6,457 bases of DNA. Origin: JAFAQB01 sp046724555 (lineage in GTDB: Archaea; Thermoproteota; Nitrososphaeria; Nitrososphaerales; Nitrososphaeraceae). Below, piece by piece: positions 6,027 through 6,457 of this stretch. The stretch is from NCBI GenBank assembly GCA_046724555.1, contig JBKOWU010000152.1:1-6457 (forward strand). The letters are read 5' to 3'. A program made the translations under genes and the position numbers. How positions within the stretch are numbered: the first letter of the stretch is position 1; each line of letters begins with the position of its first letter. The notes beneath the pieces were generated by a model. The model saw only the letters and a list, made by a program, of their open reading frames with translations. It did no database searches and was not told the DNA's origin.

Positions 6027-6274
6027 CGCAAATTTGGTTGGCTAATTGTGTACAAAATATATTAGTTTTGTATTCACTGATGCGACCTATAATCATTATG
6101 TAATAAAGATTGGTTGCAAAGGACAAAAATTACGATTTGGAGACTTGTTATTAGATGTAGTTTGAAATCCATAGTGAGGGGAGAACTATACATTGCTTAA
6201 TAACAAATAACAATCAGTGCACTTGAATCTTCAATAATTAGTTAGCAGCCTCTTTTGTAGTTTAGCTTTGCTAT

Positions 6275-6283
6275 CATATAAAA
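6275..6283 (+). promoter_or_regulatory. TATA-like box CATATAAAA, candidate promoter for the gene at 6370
   Basis: Identical to the 9-mer at 6018-6026. It predicts a transcript start near 6303 and a leader of about 65 nt. A competing candidate, TTGTATATTGG (6327-6337), sits about 38 nt before the ATG and would give the short leader common elsewhere in this window. Confidence 0.3.
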
Positions 6284-6369
6284 TGTAATCGATACTAATA
6301 ATAATTATTATTTGCTGTACATATACTTGTATATTGGACAATTCACTAATTCGTTACAGAATTAATCAG

Positions 6370-6457
6370 ATGGTAGACAATGGGGTGAATGTGACCCTAA
6401 GTCTTAGCGAAGATGTAGATCTTGAATCTGTTTCTCAGCAACAGCTGATGCTAGAAG
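6370..6457 (+). CDS. N-terminus of an unidentified protein, cut by the right edge
   Basis: ATG 6370 opens a frame that runs to the window end, giving 29 residues (MVDNGVNVTL, then SLSEDVDLESVSQQQLMLE). It is acidic, without signal peptide or recognised motif. The frame is also open for some distance upstream, but the preceding A/T-rich sequence and a TATA-like box about 38 nt before the ATG favour this start. It is too short to assign a family, and it may not be a gene. Confidence 0.45.
   Translation, partial: MVDNGVNVTLSLSEDVDLESVSQQQLMLE

Larger units (their letters stand above)
5920..6369. other. Divergent intergenic region with small dyads and TATA-like boxes but no gene seen
   Basis: About 450 bp between two divergently oriented genes. 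I find no convincing ORF and no tRNA fold. The region holds a 7-bp inverted repeat (5998-6016), an adjacent strong TATA-like box (6018-6026), a second 7-bp inverted repeat (6051-6072) and a second copy of the same TATA-like 9-mer (6275-6283). The spacing of the first box from the next ORF (about 340 nt) leaves room for an untranslated RNA or a long leader. Confidence 0.5.

Noticed and set aside
6298..6313. ATAATAATTATTAT symmetrical A/T run
   Set aside because: Low-complexity sequence; symmetry follows from composition.

Overview
This is an AT-rich window that reads as archaeal, most likely from an ammonia-oxidising thaumarchaeon (Nitrososphaeria; a low-GC Nitrosocosmicus-like lineage is my guess, not proven). 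The reasons are a secreted type-1 blue-copper protein, an archaeal-type UMP kinase, A/T-rich TATA-like boxes about 30-40 nt ahead of several start codons with little or no Shine-Dalgarno signal, and long intergenic stretches of 270-520 bp. The sequence contains no rRNA, tRNA, CRISPR array, transposase or phage gene that I can recognise.

Layout. Positions 1-840 (+) hold the C-terminal half of a thiamine-diphosphate enzyme of the catabolic acetolactate synthase (AlsS) type, cut by the left edge. After a 433-bp gap, 1274-1942 (+) encodes an exported cupredoxin with an intact Cu site, followed by a T-rich termination region. After another long gap of 519 bp, 2462-3706 (+) encodes an HD-domain nucleotide phosphohydrolase (COG1078/SAMHD1-like). 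It is followed closely by an archaeal UMP kinase (pyrH, about 3742-4446, +), and the two probably form an operon. A small protein of unknown function (4430-4747, -) converges on pyrH and overlaps its 3' end by 17 bp. Further right, 5019-5882 (-) encodes a SirB1-type transglutaminase-like/TPR protein that appears to start with TTG. A roughly 490-bp divergent intergenic region then leads to the first codons of an unidentified gene (6370 to the right edge, +).

How the genes fit together. The HD phosphohydrolase and UMP kinase are the only pair with a plausible shared theme, nucleotide-pool balance. The cupredoxin fits copper-based electron transfer outside the membrane. The AlsS-like enzyme has no visible regulatory subunit or decarboxylase after it. 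The other genes look like unrelated neighbours.

I found no clear undescribed system. The items most worth a second look are small structures: an inverted repeat next to an orphan TATA box in the right-hand intergenic region, a palindrome just upstream of the HD-gene promoter, a 10-bp perfect hairpin inside the first codons of the SirB1-like gene, and the cupredoxin's large insertion between its copper ligands.
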